64,000 nucleotides of DNA from Bradyrhizobium icense (GCF_001693385.1 NZ_CP016428.1:5084001-5148000); one strand, 5' to 3'; shown: positions 25,885-35,831, numbered from the stretch's first letter. Translations and numbers: made by a program. The notes: generated from the letters alone by a model not told the origin.

Positions 25885-26859
25885 GCATTCCATAGCCCAG
25901 CCCGCGGCGCGGACATACTCGCGCCAGCAGACTTTCGCGACGTCGCCGACGGCAGGAGCACCTTGCGACGTCCTTTCTGGCCGGCGTCGACTATCTTGGC
26001 TATCTTGGCCTCCCGCCAAGATGAGTGTACTCAATTAGCTATGCGTCCTTTCAGAGAATTGGTCAGGCATTGGCGGCTCAACGGAATACCAAGAGTCCAC
26101 ACGACCTAGCCGCAGGATCCGTGCCCACGTCACTGTATCGTCTCGGCCGTGCGAAGCTTAGAGCGACGAGCGAGCATCTTCAGCCTAACCTGTATGGGGC
26201 CTGCAGGAACGTGCCCCATCGTTCCATGCTGTGCTCTTCCCTCGAACATCAGATGGCGGCTTGAATTTGACAGACCATGCCGGTGTGAGAACTTGCTCGA
26301 TGCGCCGAGTGTGGCACCGACACGACCATAGTCGAAATGAGTGACCCCGTGTGGCGCACGGCAAGAATTCGTTGCTATTGACGACATCGCCGCGACCCAA
26401 CCGTGCCTTGAAAAAGGCCAGCGTGTGGCCGTGCGGGCCAACGCAGGGCCCGATGAAGAAGACGTCGGGACCTGCTTTGAGTTTTGCGCTCACTCAACGC
26501 CGGAGACGGCAAGACAGGTGTTTGTACCGTCCGAGGCAGCGCCCCCGGTATCCAATTCGAGCCAAAAAAAACGCAGTGCTCTCTCTGCCAGTTTTGGCCG
26601 ATCTGACCTCCAGCCAGGAACACAGGGGTATCGACGACTCACCGTAAATCGACCGACATAAGGATCACTAAACGATCACCGGCCGTCGCCGGCTCCGACG
26701 TGCCCGCCGACATATCCTCCGATCCGGCTCCACAGTGCCGGAGGGACCTTTACTGCCGGCCCGAGATCCGTCGCATTGACGGCACCGGTTGCCGCGACCG
26801 CAGCTGTCGCGGCCCCCAAAAAAGAAGTTCAGATCGCATGTCACCTCACGAACACAAAG
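25885..26859. other. Intergenic stretch, no recognised gene
   Basis: ORFs overlap on both strands at 26130-26661. The minus frame at 26185-26493 (PDVFFIGPCVGPHGHTLAFF) reads somewhat protein-like, but it has no match I recognise and no ribosome site. The region separates effector 3 from the end of the peptidase operon. Confidence 0.35.
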
Positions 26860-28284
26860 TTAATTGGGTGTTGCCGGCGTTGCGGCGGATGGCGCGGCGC
26901 CTGACTGTACTGCCGCTGGCGGCGGCGTCGTGGCCGATGGCGCGGTGGTCGACTGGGCTGCGGCCAGTGGGGAGCGGCCGACGATGACGGTGAGCAGACC
27001 CTGGCCCCACAGCCGCTGCGCCGCCTTCCTGGCATCCTCCAGCGTCACCGCATCGACGAGCGCGCTGTGCTTCTCGATATGGTCGATCGGTAGCTTGTCG
27101 AGCTGACACTGTAGCAGCGCCCGCGCAAGGTTTGACGAGGTATCGAGCGCCAGCATCTGCGAGCCCTTCAGGTACGACTTGGCATCATCGAGTTCCTGCT
27201 GGGTCGGGCCTTCCTCAGCCATGCGGCGGGCCTGCTTCTCGACCTCCTCGACCGTCTCGCCGGCGCGATCGGCGCGGGTGGCGGTATCGCCGATGAACAC
27301 AGCGGAATGATTCATCCAGAGCAGCGTCTCACGGACGTAATAGGCGAGCCCGCGCTTCTCGCGGACTTCGCGGAACAGCCGCGACGACAGCCCGCGGCCG
27401 CCGAGGATGTGGTCGACGACACAGGCCGCCATGAAATCCGGCTCGCTGCGGCGGACGCCGGGACCGCCGAAGGTCACGACCGTCTGCGGCACGTCGAGCG
27501 GAGTGAAGACGCGCTGCGGCGGCTTTGCCGCGACCACATCGGGGACCAGCGTCAACTCCGCCTTGGCCGGCAGGCTGCCAAACGTCTTGTCGAGCAATCT
27601 GCCGAGCGTCTCTGGATCGACGTCACCGACCACCGCGATCTTGAGCGTGTCCTTGGCGATCACGCGGCGGACATAGTCCTTCAGATCGGCGACGTCGATC
27701 TTCGGCACGCTCTCGACCGTGCCTCCGGCCTGGCGGGCATAAGGGTGATCGTTAAAGGCGACTTCGAGGAACTTGCGATTGGCGAGCGTTGAAGGATTCG
27801 TGGAGTCACGCCGAAGGTTCGCGAGCACCGCGGCACGGATCCGTTCAACATCGGACGCCTCGAAACGCGGCGCGGTCAGCGCCATTCGCAGCAGGTCGAA
27901 GGCCTCGTCCCTGCTGTCCTTGAGCATGCGCAAAGAACCGCGGAACTGATCGCGAGTCGAGGTAAAGCTCAGCTCAATGGCGCGGCGGTCGAGCCGCTCG
28001 TGAAAGGTCTTGAAGTCGAGATCGCCAGACCCTTCATCGAGCAGGCTGGCAACCATGTGGCCGACGCCGGGCTTGTCGGTGGGGTCCTGGGTCGCTCCGC
28101 CGCCGAAGGCATATTCCATCGCGATCAGCGGGACGGTAGCGTCCTGCACGAACCAGGCTTCGATACCGCCGGGCGAGACCAGGCGCTGAATCCTGGTCGC
28201 GGCAAGCGATGGTGCAGAGCCGAGCGTCGCGATCGCGAGCGAGGCCCCACCGAGGACGGCACGCCCTGTGAAGGAATAGGTCAC
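26860..28284 (-). CDS. M16-family peptidase-like protein lacking the zinc motif
   Basis: A 474-residue protein with a signal peptide (AVLGGASLAIATLGSAPSLAA) and M16 N- and C-terminal domains. Where active M16 enzymes have HxxEH, it reads GVGHMVASLLDEG, so zinc binding is lost. Such proteins form the non-catalytic half of a periplasmic M16 pair (PqqL/YmxG-type). The C-terminus is a Thr/Ala/Pro-rich tail. The ATG overlaps the stop of the upstream catalytic partner by four bases. Homologous pairs are known in rhizobial symbiosis regions; a direct role in secretion is not shown. Confidence 0.88.
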   Translation of the reverse strand: MTYSFTGRAVLGGASLAIATLGSAPSLAATRIQRLVSPGGIEAWFVQDATVPLIAMEYAFGGGATQDPTDKPGVGHMVASLLDEGSGDLDFKTFHERLDRRAIELSFTSTRDQFRGSLRMLKDSRDEAFDLLRMALTAPRFEASDVERIRAAVLANLRRDSTNPSTLANRKFLEVAFNDHPYARQAGGTVESVPKIDVADLKDYVRRVIAKDTLKIAVVGDVDPETLGRLLDKTFGSLPAKAELTLVPDVVAAKPPQRVFTPLDVPQTVVTFGGPGVRRSEPDFMAACVVDHILGGRGLSSRLFREVREKRGLAYYVRETLLWMNHSAVFIGDTATRADRAGETVEEVEKQARRMAEEGPTQQELDDAKSYLKGSQMLALDTSSNLARALLQCQLDKLPIDHIEKHSALVDAVTLEDARKAAQRLWGQGLLTVIVGRSPLAAAQSTTAPSATTPPPAAVQSGAAPSAATPATPN

Positions 28285-29756
28285 GAGCGCTTCTCCTCAC
28301 GTTTGGGCGCAGAATCCTTGATCAGATAGCCGGTCACCGACCGCTTCTTGTCGAGCCATTTCTGCGCGGCCTCACGCACCTGCTCGGCGGTGACGGCCCG
28401 GATGCGGTCCGGCCAGCTTCGGATATCGTCGATGCTGAGCCCCGTTGTAAGCGCGGCGCCATACCAGCCCGCAAGCGTCGCTTGGTTATCCTGGGCGTAG
28501 ATCGCTTGCGCAACCAGCCGGTTCTTGATTCGCTCGAGATCCTCGGCGCGCGCGGGATTTTGCGCGAGGTCGGCGATCACCTTGTCGATGGCGTCCTCGA
28601 TCTGGACGAACTCGACACCCGGTTTCGGCGTGACAGAGATCATGAATTTCGAGGGATCGAGCGAGGTGCGCTGGTAGCTCGCGCCCGTGCTGCTCGCGAG
28701 CTGCTTGTCGATCACCAGCGAACGATAGAGATGGGAGTTGGCGCCGCCGCCCATCAATTGCGCGAGCACGTCAAGCGCAGGACTCTCGCCGGCAGCCGCG
28801 GTGTGAGCCGACGGCACGAGATAATAGCGGTGCAGGGTCGGCTGCTCGACCCGCGGATCGGACAACGTCACCGTGCGCGGGGCCGCCGCCGTCGGCTCCT
28901 GCGGCCGCAAGCGTTTTGCGAGGATCGAAGGCTGCGCGGGAATGTCGCCAAAATTCTTCTCCACCATCGGGCGGATCTCATTGGCGTCAACGTCGCCGGC
29001 GATGATCAGGATCGCGTTGTTCGGCGCGTAGAAGCGCTTGTAGAAGGCGAGTGCGTCCTCGCGGTCGAGCTTTTCGATCTCCTGCCGCCAGCCGATAATG
29101 GGGCGGCCGTAGGGGTGATTGAGGTAAAGCGCCGCCATCATCTGCTCGGTGAGCCGCGCATCGGGATCGTTGGCGACGCGCATGTTGAATTCTTCGAGCA
29201 CAACATCGCGTTCGGACAGCACGTTCTCATCTTGGAGAACGAGACCGGTCATGCGGTCGGCTTCAAATTCCATCATCTTACCGAGCTGCTCGCGCGGCAC
29301 GCGTTGGTAATAGCTGGTGTAGTCCATCCCGGTGAAGGCGTTCTGGTTGCCGCCGACGCGCAGCACGGTCTGGGAGAATTCGCCGGGCGGATGCTTCGCT
29401 GTGCCCTTGAACATCAAGTGTTCGAAGAAATGCGCAAGCCCCGATTTGCCCGGCGTCTCGTCCGCCGAGCCGACCTTATACCAAATCATCTGTGTCGCAA
29501 CGGGTGTGCGATGATCCGGAATCACCACCACCTGCAGCCCGTTCTGAAGGGTGAAGCTTGCTGGTCGTTCCGAGGTGACTGTGATCTGGGCAAGCACGCT
29601 GCTGTTTTCAGAAACGTCCCGGAGGCTAGGATTTCTGCTATTATCCTTTTTGTATTCGACTTTGTGTTCGACCGCCAGCGCGGTGGGCGTCGTCAAGGCC
29701 ATTGCAACAGTGGCCGTGCCTAGCACCTTGGTTGTCACGGAACTCCAATTCTTCAT
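28281..29756 (-). CDS. M16-family zinc metallopeptidase, catalytic partner
   Basis: A 491-residue protein. ATG 29756 gives a signal peptide (residues about 1-28, ending ALA), so it is periplasmic. HFFEH at residues 109-113 is the inverted zincin motif, followed by FKGTAKHPPGEFSQ and a downstream Glu-rich segment. The second M16 domain (residues about 250-430) contains LYRSLVIDKQLASS. It is the active half of the pair with the gene downstream. The longer upstream frame to 30047 gives no sensible N-terminus. Lack of a tts box suggests expression independent of TtsI. Confidence 0.92.
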   Translation of the reverse strand: MKNWSSVTTKVLGTATVAMALTTPTALAVEHKVEYKKDNSRNPSLRDVSENSSVLAQITVTSERPASFTLQNGLQVVVIPDHRTPVATQMIWYKVGSADETPGKSGLAHFFEHLMFKGTAKHPPGEFSQTVLRVGGNQNAFTGMDYTSYYQRVPREQLGKMMEFEADRMTGLVLQDENVLSERDVVLEEFNMRVANDPDARLTEQMMAALYLNHPYGRPIIGWRQEIEKLDREDALAFYKRFYAPNNAILIIAGDVDANEIRPMVEKNFGDIPAQPSILAKRLRPQEPTAAAPRTVTLSDPRVEQPTLHRYYLVPSAHTAAAGESPALDVLAQLMGGGANSHLYRSLVIDKQLASSTGASYQRTSLDPSKFMISVTPKPGVEFVQIEDAIDKVIADLAQNPARAEDLERIKNRLVAQAIYAQDNQATLAGWYGAALTTGLSIDDIRSWPDRIRAVTAEQVREAAQKWLDKKRSVTGYLIKDSAPKREEKRS

Positions 29757-30804
29757 GGCATCGCCTCTGGATCGAGATTCACATTCTGCAACGGACGATC
29801 CCGACAAAGCAGGGAGCCGCACGCCGTTTGCAAACAAGGGAGCAAAAGCCGGGCCAATCGCCTGATGCTTCCGCGCACGGACCGCTGCGCGGGCAGCTGG
29901 ACGCAAAACGAAGCGCCGCACGTTCTTTCTCTCCGAAAGCCAAAGCCGCACTTGTTCAGTATCAGCCAACATGTTGCGAACACGACATTGCACACGAAAA
30001 CGCACGACAACTCGCCGCCTCGGCTTGCCTAACTCCTGCGACGCCACATGCTGGAGCCTTGATCTCGCGCCAGAGGCACTGCTCCGCCGTTTCGTGGCCG
30101 CGCCGGCGCCCGCCAGGATAAATACAAAGCTTGTCGCGGCGCCGCCGCACCAGGAGTAACCGGCCGCGCTTCGACGCCAAGAGCTTGGACGATCTGGCCA
30201 TTTCTTCGATCCGCGGACCCGAAATCTCCCAACGGATTCGCGACAAGAAGATCATGTGGAAGGTTTCAGGCCCGGCGAATTGATCCACCGCTTGTCCTGG
30301 TCCGCACCGCACCTTGAGTTCAATCAGCTCGCCCTCCAGCACCGGCCGATCTACCGTTTCAAGCGCAACTTCAGCGACCTGCGAGATCAGGTGCTCGCAT
30401 TGTATCGAGGATTTCACGTCTCTCCTCGGCATCACAAACTATTGGCTGTCCTCGGCAATGATGACGAGTGCGCAGTTCATTCTTTGCTCGACCGTGCTCC
30501 ACCGGTTCACGCAGCGTGTCGGCCTCCATCGTCTTCTTCCCCCAACTTACGTAGGTGCTTGAGCGCCTCAGCCAAATCGGACGCCCCTCCTGGCTGCCAC
30601 TGCCGAGAGCTGCCGTCCTGAAGGAGCTCTTCTAATGAAACAGGCTTTTCGGATTGCCGCAGTGCTAGCGTCCACCGAGACCCTCTTGCCCACCTCAAAA
30701 CTCTCCTTCGACCACCACTAGCTTTTCTTTTGCAGACCTCGACGCCGCCTGACGGAAGCATCGATGCGGTCTCTAATGGCTCATCATGAAACGAACTGAG
30801 CCTC
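29757..30804. other. Intergenic or decayed stretch
   Basis: Minus-strand frames at 29962-30435 (FLSRIRWEISGPRIEEMARS) and 30507-30836 (EKPVSLEELLQDG, LAEALKHLRKLGEEDD) look protein-like but lie in different frames with stops between. They may be one broken gene. I do not recognise a family. Confidence 0.35.
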
Positions 30805-30840
30805 GTCAGCTTCTCGAAAGCTAACGCTGCTAGCATGAGA
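30805..30840 (+). promoter_or_regulatory. tts box before small secreted protein gene
   Basis: GTCAGCTTCTCGAAAGCTAA followed by CGCTGCTAGCATGAGA, a classic box. It is only 31 bp before the ATG at 30872, unusually close. Confidence 0.9.
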
Positions 30841-30871
30841 GAGTGGGTTATCTACAGACGGTGTTACGAAC

Positions 30872-31081
30872 ATGAATGCAGGTGCACCCGATATCGGAGC
30901 AACGGGAAGCAATAACGGCGCGACTCTTGACGGAACCGAGGGGGTCGAAGAGGCCAACTCGCAGGCCGCGCAACAACGCAAAGCTTTCGAAACGGCTCTT
31001 GGCATGATGGCAATGCGAATTGTCAGCGATGCGCAGGCCGATCTAGACGCTGCCATGGACGACACGGAAGAGGATGTTTGA
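30872..31081 (+). CDS. Small T3SS-associated protein, probable export substrate
   Basis: A 69-residue acidic protein: a Gly/Asn/Thr-rich N-terminal half, then a helix (QQRKAFETALGMMAMRI) and a DDTEEDV end. Size, polarity and a tts box directly upstream fit a small secreted component such as NopA, NopC or NopH, but I cannot decide among these from sequence. There is no signal peptide. It stands alone; the next gene on this strand begins 3.2 kb on. Confidence 0.65.
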   Translation: MNAGAPDIGATGSNNGATLDGTEGVEEANSQAAQQRKAFETALGMMAMRIVSDAQADLDAAMDDTEEDV

Positions 31082-31834
31082 ATCGGACCAGTAGAGTCGG
31101 GAACAACGCGCGGCAAACGGCACATCCAAACAACGGTGAGACGAGAGGAAGGAGAGGAGCTTCCCCAGCTGGAGGATCCGCACCACAATGGTGTTGGTCG
31201 TTCTAATCGGTTGCGGTAAGCTTGGCGTGACAGTCCTTAGGGTTCTTGTCGCTCCGGGCCACTCCGGTCATCCATATCTCGGTAGCCCAAGACGTCTGGT
31301 TCACATATCGAACGGACGCGCCTCGCTTCAGGCAATCGCGCATTTACGAACTTGCAGGTCATAAGGTGTCTTATAGGGATGATAGACCGAACAGGGTCAT
31401 CCTGTCCTCGCGCGCTGCGTAGCGGCTTGGGGGGACGCGCCTAACCACTCGGCGCGTCGCGCTTGGCCGCACACACGATAGATCGCGCATTCCTGCCGCG
31501 TGGTGTTCGCCGCCAGAGCGCACCTGGCCGCCGAGGCGTGCCGCTCTTGTCAATCAATCGACCTTACAATGGAACTACTGGCATAAGCCTGCGCACAGTC
31601 GACTTGAGGTTGAACCAGTTCTTGCTGGTCGAGACGCCCCACTCGTCCAGTCGTGCCTTCGTTGCAGACTGTTACCCGGCAGAGATAATGACAGCCAGAT
31701 CATCGATAGGGGAGAGCGCGGAAAAGCATGGGTACCCCAAGCGAGGCGATTCCCTGCGCGCTCGCAGCTGAAAAGCATGGGAAAGCGGGCGACAGCGCCC
31801 GCTCCCGTTATTCTGAACTGTGCTCAGATCGGGC
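31082..31834. other. Intergenic stretch with nopE terminator
   Basis: No gene is recognised. A short exact repeat, GAAAAGCATGGG, occurs twice (about 31719 and 31770). The nopE terminator hairpin lies at 31784-31803. Confidence 0.4.
31784..31803 (-). terminator. Hairpin downstream of nopE
   Basis: AGCGGGCG-ACAG-CGCCCGCT, a perfect 8-bp GC-rich stem, lies 31 bp past the nopE stop on the minus strand and is followed by a T-containing run. Confidence 0.6.
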
Positions 31835-33262
31835 TCACCCGGCGGCCTGCTCATTTGCGTCAATGCTCGCCTGATTGACCTGCCATCCGGATCTATCGAC
31901 CCACCCCTGACCTTGCTCATATATCGTCTGTGCACCATCCGACGTCAGCTGATCGAGGGTTTGGCCAGCATTGGACTGCGTCACCTTCAGATTGTTGGCA
32001 CCGTCCTTCTTGTCACCGAGTCCCTCGACAACCATGGCGTTGTCGCCATTCGTGATGGTGAGCTTGGACGAAATGGTCTTGCCCTTGCCGTAATCGACCG
32101 TATCCACGGTGATCTTCGTGCCATCATCGAGTTGCAGGGTCATGCCTTTCTTGAAATCGAAATCGACCTTGCCGTCTCCATCAGAATCGAAATGAGGATC
32201 GCCATGAATCTTCGAGACATGGCCGGTCTCGTTGTTGCGAACGGTCCATGTGCCGTCCTTCTCGTCCGCCGTAATTGTATACTTATCGCCAAGGTGGATG
32301 GTGGCCTTGCCGTCATGGACCTCATGCGACCACACCGGATTAGCTTTAGGTGGCGGGCTCTGGTTCACCGCAACTGGGATCATCGACACAGGCGGGGGCG
32401 GAGGAACGAAAACTGGAGTGTAGTAGTACAATGGAGTAGCGAGCGGCGCAGGAGTGTACTGGGACTGAGAGCCGTTGCCCGGGGCGCGCCCCTCTTCACC
32501 AGCATCAATACTCGCCTGGTCCACCTCGCGCCCGGCGCCGTCGACCCAACCCTGACCTTGTTCATGGATCGTTTGTGAACCATCGGATGTCAGCGCATCG
32601 AGAGTGAGGCCAGCGTTCGACTGCGTCACCTTCAGATTGTTGGCGCCATCCTTGTCGTCACCGAGCCCCTCGACAATCATGGCGTTGCTGCCATTCGTGA
32701 TGGTGAGCTTCGATGAAATGCTCTTGCCGTTGCCGTAGTCGGCGGTATCCACGGTGATCTTGGTGCCATCGTCAAGTTGCAAGGACATGCCTTTCTTGAA
32801 ATCGAAATCGTCCTTGCCGTCCCCATTAGCATCGACATGAGGATCGCCGTGGATCTTCGAGACATGGCCGGTCTCGTTGTTGCGGACAGTCCAGGTGCCG
32901 TCCTTCTCGTCCGCCGTAATTGTATACTTATTGCCAAGGTGGATGGTGGCCTTGCCGTCATGGACCTCATGCGTCCACACCGGATCGATTGAGGATGACG
33001 AGCTCTGGTTCTGGGCGACCGACGCGAACTGGGGAGGCGGCGGCGGGGCGAGAAGGGTTGGGGCAACGTAGGCCGGACTGAGTACGGCGGGAGCGACGAC
33101 GGCCGGACTATTTACCGGCAGGTACTGGTAGGCCCCCACCGGGACGCCGGCAGCGCCGGCGTACTGCCCCAATGCGACGTTGAACATTGGAACGGCGGGC
33201 GCGCCTTCAGGCACGAGCCCTACCGCCGGATTGAGACCGCCCACCACGGGAAGATACGGCAT
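31835..33262 (-). CDS. nopE: NopE, effector with two self-cleaving DUF1521 domains
   Basis: About 475 residues. A Pro/Ala/Val-rich N-terminus leads into two copies of the DUF1521 (metal-ion-inducible autocleavage) domain, each with VWTHEVHDGKATIHLG or a near copy. Each has the cleavage motif GDPH (about residues 139 and 354) followed by an EF-hand-like acidic loop (DANGDGKDDFDF; DSDGDGKVDFDF). NopE1/NopE2 of B. japonicum are secreted and self-cleave at GD/PH with calcium. The ATG at 33262 is better spaced from ribosome site aggag than the one six bases upstream. A tts box lies 231 bp before it. Confidence 0.93.
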   Translation of the reverse strand: MPYLPVVGGLNPAVGLVPEGAPAVPMFNVALGQYAGAAGVPVGAYQYLPVNSPAVVAPAVLSPAYVAPTLLAPPPPPQFASVAQNQSSSSSIDPVWTHEVHDGKATIHLGNKYTITADEKDGTWTVRNNETGHVSKIHGDPHVDANGDGKDDFDFKKGMSLQLDDGTKITVDTADYGNGKSISSKLTITNGSNAMIVEGLGDDKDGANNLKVTQSNAGLTLDALTSDGSQTIHEQGQGWVDGAGREVDQASIDAGEEGRAPGNGSQSQYTPAPLATPLYYYTPVFVPPPPPVSMIPVAVNQSPPPKANPVWSHEVHDGKATIHLGDKYTITADEKDGTWTVRNNETGHVSKIHGDPHFDSDGDGKVDFDFKKGMTLQLDDGTKITVDTVDYGKGKTISSKLTITNGDNAMVVEGLGDKKDGANNLKVTQSNAGQTLDQLTSDGAQTIYEQGQGWVDRSGWQVNQASIDANEQAAG

Positions 33263-34174
33263 TTTCATTCACTCCTATTGCATTGAAGAAGCGACAGACT
33301 GCGAGGACCACCCGCACAATCAACTTGGCACGTTGCGCCGAGGCCCTTCAAAACCAATCCCACGTCACGACCAGCAGCAGGCGCTCTCGCGCCTCTTGTT
33401 GCAGGTGGAAACAGCCTTGATCGGCGGACCACTTCTCCTACCCCTCGCCCAACGGCAATTCGGGACTCTCACCTCGAGCGTATCCAAGTCGCAGGAAGTG
33501 TATCCGGAGTACCTGTCGAAAAGCTGACGATAGGATAAACCGCCCACCAGAACATCAGCTTTCTGATCACCTGAATGTTGAGAGCATGTGATCGCGACGA
33601 ACCGCTCTTCGTGATGGGCGTCGGAACAACGACATCTTGGGACGCGCGGCCGGCGAGCGTCCACGCTCTCTGAAGAACGTCGGCCGAGCCTCTCGCGTGA
33701 ATGCTCGAGGCGGTCTTTAAGTGCCTTGGCCGGCCATATTCTGAACAGACACCTCTTCAAAGTCGCTTCGCTCAAATCGTTGCGAGGCCGGGCCCTTGCA
33801 CCCGAACGCCACAGTCGCTTTGTCTATCCGCTTGATTGCTCGACGGCAAATGGGCGTTACATCGTCCGCCTGCTTACCGACAAACATCGACATACGCCGC
33901 GGCCGGCGAAATCTTGAGGACGTTGTGGACGGCGTTACGACGCACTAGGCGATCCAGCTTGCAGTCAACTGCCCGGAGGCATGCTCCTTGGGACCGACAC
34001 CTGGCACAGCTCCACTCTAGCGGAGCGCTCCAGCCTACCCGCAGCACTCGACGTCTGAGGTGCAAAACCTGCAGTGCCAACATTGGCCAAAAAAAGAACG
34101 GAGAGTACCGACACGTTCTCCGCGAGAGAACAATCGGGGCCACCTCGCCTCATTCCGCTGCCTTTGTGAGCCTC
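33263..34174. other. Divergent promoter region between nopE and nopC
   Basis: It holds two tts boxes pointing outward (33493-33528 minus, 34175-34210 plus, just outside). The 650 bp between them have ORFs on both strands but nothing I recognise. Confidence 0.4.
33493..33528 (-). promoter_or_regulatory. tts box before nopE
   Basis: Minus strand GTCAGCTTTTCGACAGGTAC, then TCCGGATACACTTCC. The 5' half is classic; the 3' half lacks TAGCATGAGA. Confidence 0.75.
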
Positions 34175-34210
34175 GTCAGCTTCTCGAAAGGTAATCCTCC
34201 TAGGATGAGA
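34175..34210 (+). promoter_or_regulatory. tts box before the nopC-nopA-rhcV operon
   Basis: GTCAGCTTCTCGAAAGGTAA followed by TCCTCCTAGGATGAGA, a near-classic box. It is 64 bp before the first gene. Confidence 0.9.
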
Positions 34211-34273
34211 GTGCTGATCTCTAGGCGACGATTCGTCTACTGAGCTTAGTGGAAATGAACACAGGAGAATGCG

Positions 34274-34561
34274 ATGATTGGAGAAATGATCGGAAGCGCG
34301 GCTGGCGGATGGCTCGGTGGACCGTCGGGAGCGGCGATTGGTTCCGCTGTCGGTGGGACACTCGACCAAGCCTTCGAGAAGGTTATTCACAAATTGGAAC
34401 CTGAGAAGGCTGATGCCGACAAGGCCGCCAAGGACAATGGCCCTGCCGCAGGAAGCAACCCGAAGTGCAACCACGGCAACGGCGAATTGACTCTCTTGAA
34501 TGATGCGCCAGGCGCGCATGTAATGATTTCATTTCCTGCCGTCGTCACGCCAGCTAGTTAG
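34274..34561 (+). CDS. nopC: NopC-like small secreted protein
   Basis: A 95-residue protein with a glycine-zipper-like N-terminus (IGSAAGGWLGGPSGAAIGSAVGG), charged middle (EKADADKAAKDN) and a C-terminal GNGELTLLNDAPG segment. Ribosome site caggaga is well placed. Position as the first gene behind a tts box and directly before nopA matches the nopC-nopA order I recall from Sinorhizobium, hence the name. The sequence itself does not prove it; NopH or another small Nop remains possible. Confidence 0.55.
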   Translation: MIGEMIGSAAGGWLGGPSGAAIGSAVGGTLDQAFEKVIHKLEPEKADADKAAKDNGPAAGSNPKCNHGNGELTLLNDAPGAHVMISFPAVVTPAS

Positions 34562-34614
34562 GCGTGAGGCAGGTCATCAGTAGAAGTAACTTCCAAACAG
34601 AAAGGTGACTCGAT

Positions 34615-34821
34615 ATGGTTTCTCCCGTTGGCGGTTCCCAAGCGCCGTCTGAAGTCGCGGCGAATCAGCAAACCGGTGCTACCGGGGCTGGCGACTTCGC
34701 AGCGCAGCTCGCCGAGCTCGAGCGTGTCAGCAAACAAGCTCAGGCCAACAGCATCGTGATGCGCAGAATTACGACCGAGCTCTCGTCCGAAAAGAAGGTT
34801 GCCGACGAGCGCGTTAGTTAG
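34615..34821 (+). CDS. nopA: Probable NopA, needle/pilus subunit
   Basis: A 68-residue protein: polar N-terminus, then a continuous amphipathic helix (FAAQLAELERVSKQAQANSI) that ends in a charged tail. Needle subunits of the SctF/HrpA type have this size and layout. It is followed by a strong hairpin and then rhcD. Ribosome site aaaggtga. Confidence 0.65.
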   Translation: MVSPVGGSQAPSEVAANQQTGATGAGDFAAQLAELERVSKQAQANSIVMRRITTELSSEKKVADERVS

Positions 34822-34895
34822 CGCTCCAAGACGGGGGCTCACGGTCGCTCTTTTCGCGTGCTGGATGCCCTCTACAGCCTGACGAATTCGGAACC

Positions 34896-34920
34896 AGCCG
34901 TACGGCAACGCCGTACGGCT
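34896..34920 (+). terminator. Hairpin between nopA and rhcD, possible attenuator
   Basis: AGCCGTACGGC-AAC-GCCGTACGGCT, a perfect 11-bp stem with a 3-base loop, followed by TCTCGTTGCT. It lacks a long T run, so it may reduce rather than stop transcription, or protect the upstream message. Confidence 0.65.
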
Positions 34921-34943
34921 TCTCGTTGCTCAGGAGACTCTCT

Positions 34944-35831
34944 GTGAATGAACCGGCCCCCGTTCATTTCGAAGTGCTATCAGGGCTCTATTCCGGGGTG
35001 ACCGGTGAAGCGCCCGTCGGAACGAGCCTTATAGGAAGTGGCCTCGATGCCGATATCGTCTTCGTCGAACAGGGGCTCGAGCCCAATCACTTCCGTCTCA
35101 CGCCCCTGCACGATTCGATGGAGATCGAGGCCCTAGCAGCCGGAGTCAGCATAGAAGGAAACGGAGATATTGGCGTAGGCAAGCGGGTTGTTATTTCTCT
35201 TCCTGCCGTCGTTCATGCGGGCACGATGTCCATTCGCTGCACACAGGATTCGGCGCAAGGATCAATCGGCCTGTCGCGCGTCTCGATAATAGCAGCCGCC
35301 TTGGTCTTGCTGAGCTCCGTCGGGATCGCCACTCTTGCAATCAGCTTCCTCTTTGACGGCAGTGCCGGTGCACTGAGCCCCGATGCGCCCCCTGTTGCCG
35401 CACTTCCACCCAAGCTGACGCTCAATGGTCCTGATGATCGCCCCCTCCATGCGGCCGCCGCACAGCTGCAAGAGGAGGTTAACAAAGCCGGGCTTCTCAA
35501 CATCAAAATCGGTCCTGGGCCAGGCGTGGTCAGCGCCGAGGGCACAGTGACACCTGCGATAGTCAGTAAATGGCAGGAGGTTCAGCAATGGTTCGATCAG
35601 CATACAAACGGGTCGCTGACACTCGTAAATGGAGTGACCGTGAAGGAGGATAAGCCGCCCTCCTCAATTGCTGTCCAGGCGGTGTGGCGCGGAGCCCACC
35701 CCTATCTTCTTATTGGTGGTCAAAAGTACTTCGTGGGCGCGCTGTTGAACGATGGATGGACGGTTGATCGAATCGAAGCGGGACGCGTACTGCTCAGCAG
35801 GAATGGACGGCTTGCTGCTCTCCCCTATTAG
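34944..35831 (+). CDS. rhcD: RhcD (Y4yQ), inner-membrane ring protein (SctD-like)
   Basis: A 295-residue protein: N-terminal FHA-like domain (LIGSGLDADIVFVEQGLEPNH, split), one membrane helix at about residues 115-140 (VSIIAAALVLLSSVGIATLA), then a periplasmic part with BON-like turns (VVSAEGTVTPAIVSKWQEV). This is the layout of SctD/YscD. The GTG at 34944 is preferred, with ribosome site aggag; the frame's earlier TTG/ATG lies in the hairpin leader. It lies between nopA and two small genes leading to rhcV. Confidence 0.85.
   Translation: MNEPAPVHFEVLSGLYSGVTGEAPVGTSLIGSGLDADIVFVEQGLEPNHFRLTPLHDSMEIEALAAGVSIEGNGDIGVGKRVVISLPAVVHAGTMSIRCTQDSAQGSIGLSRVSIIAAALVLLSSVGIATLAISFLFDGSAGALSPDAPPVAALPPKLTLNGPDDRPLHAAAAQLQEEVNKAGLLNIKIGPGPGVVSAEGTVTPAIVSKWQEVQQWFDQHTNGSLTLVNGVTVKEDKPPSSIAVQAVWRGAHPYLLIGGQKYFVGALLNDGWTVDRIEAGRVLLSRNGRLAALPY

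Noticed and set aside
28482..29723. 413-codon plus-strand ORF
   Set aside because: It lies antisense to the M16 peptidase gene, which has a signal peptide and HFFEH; the ORF results from high GC content.
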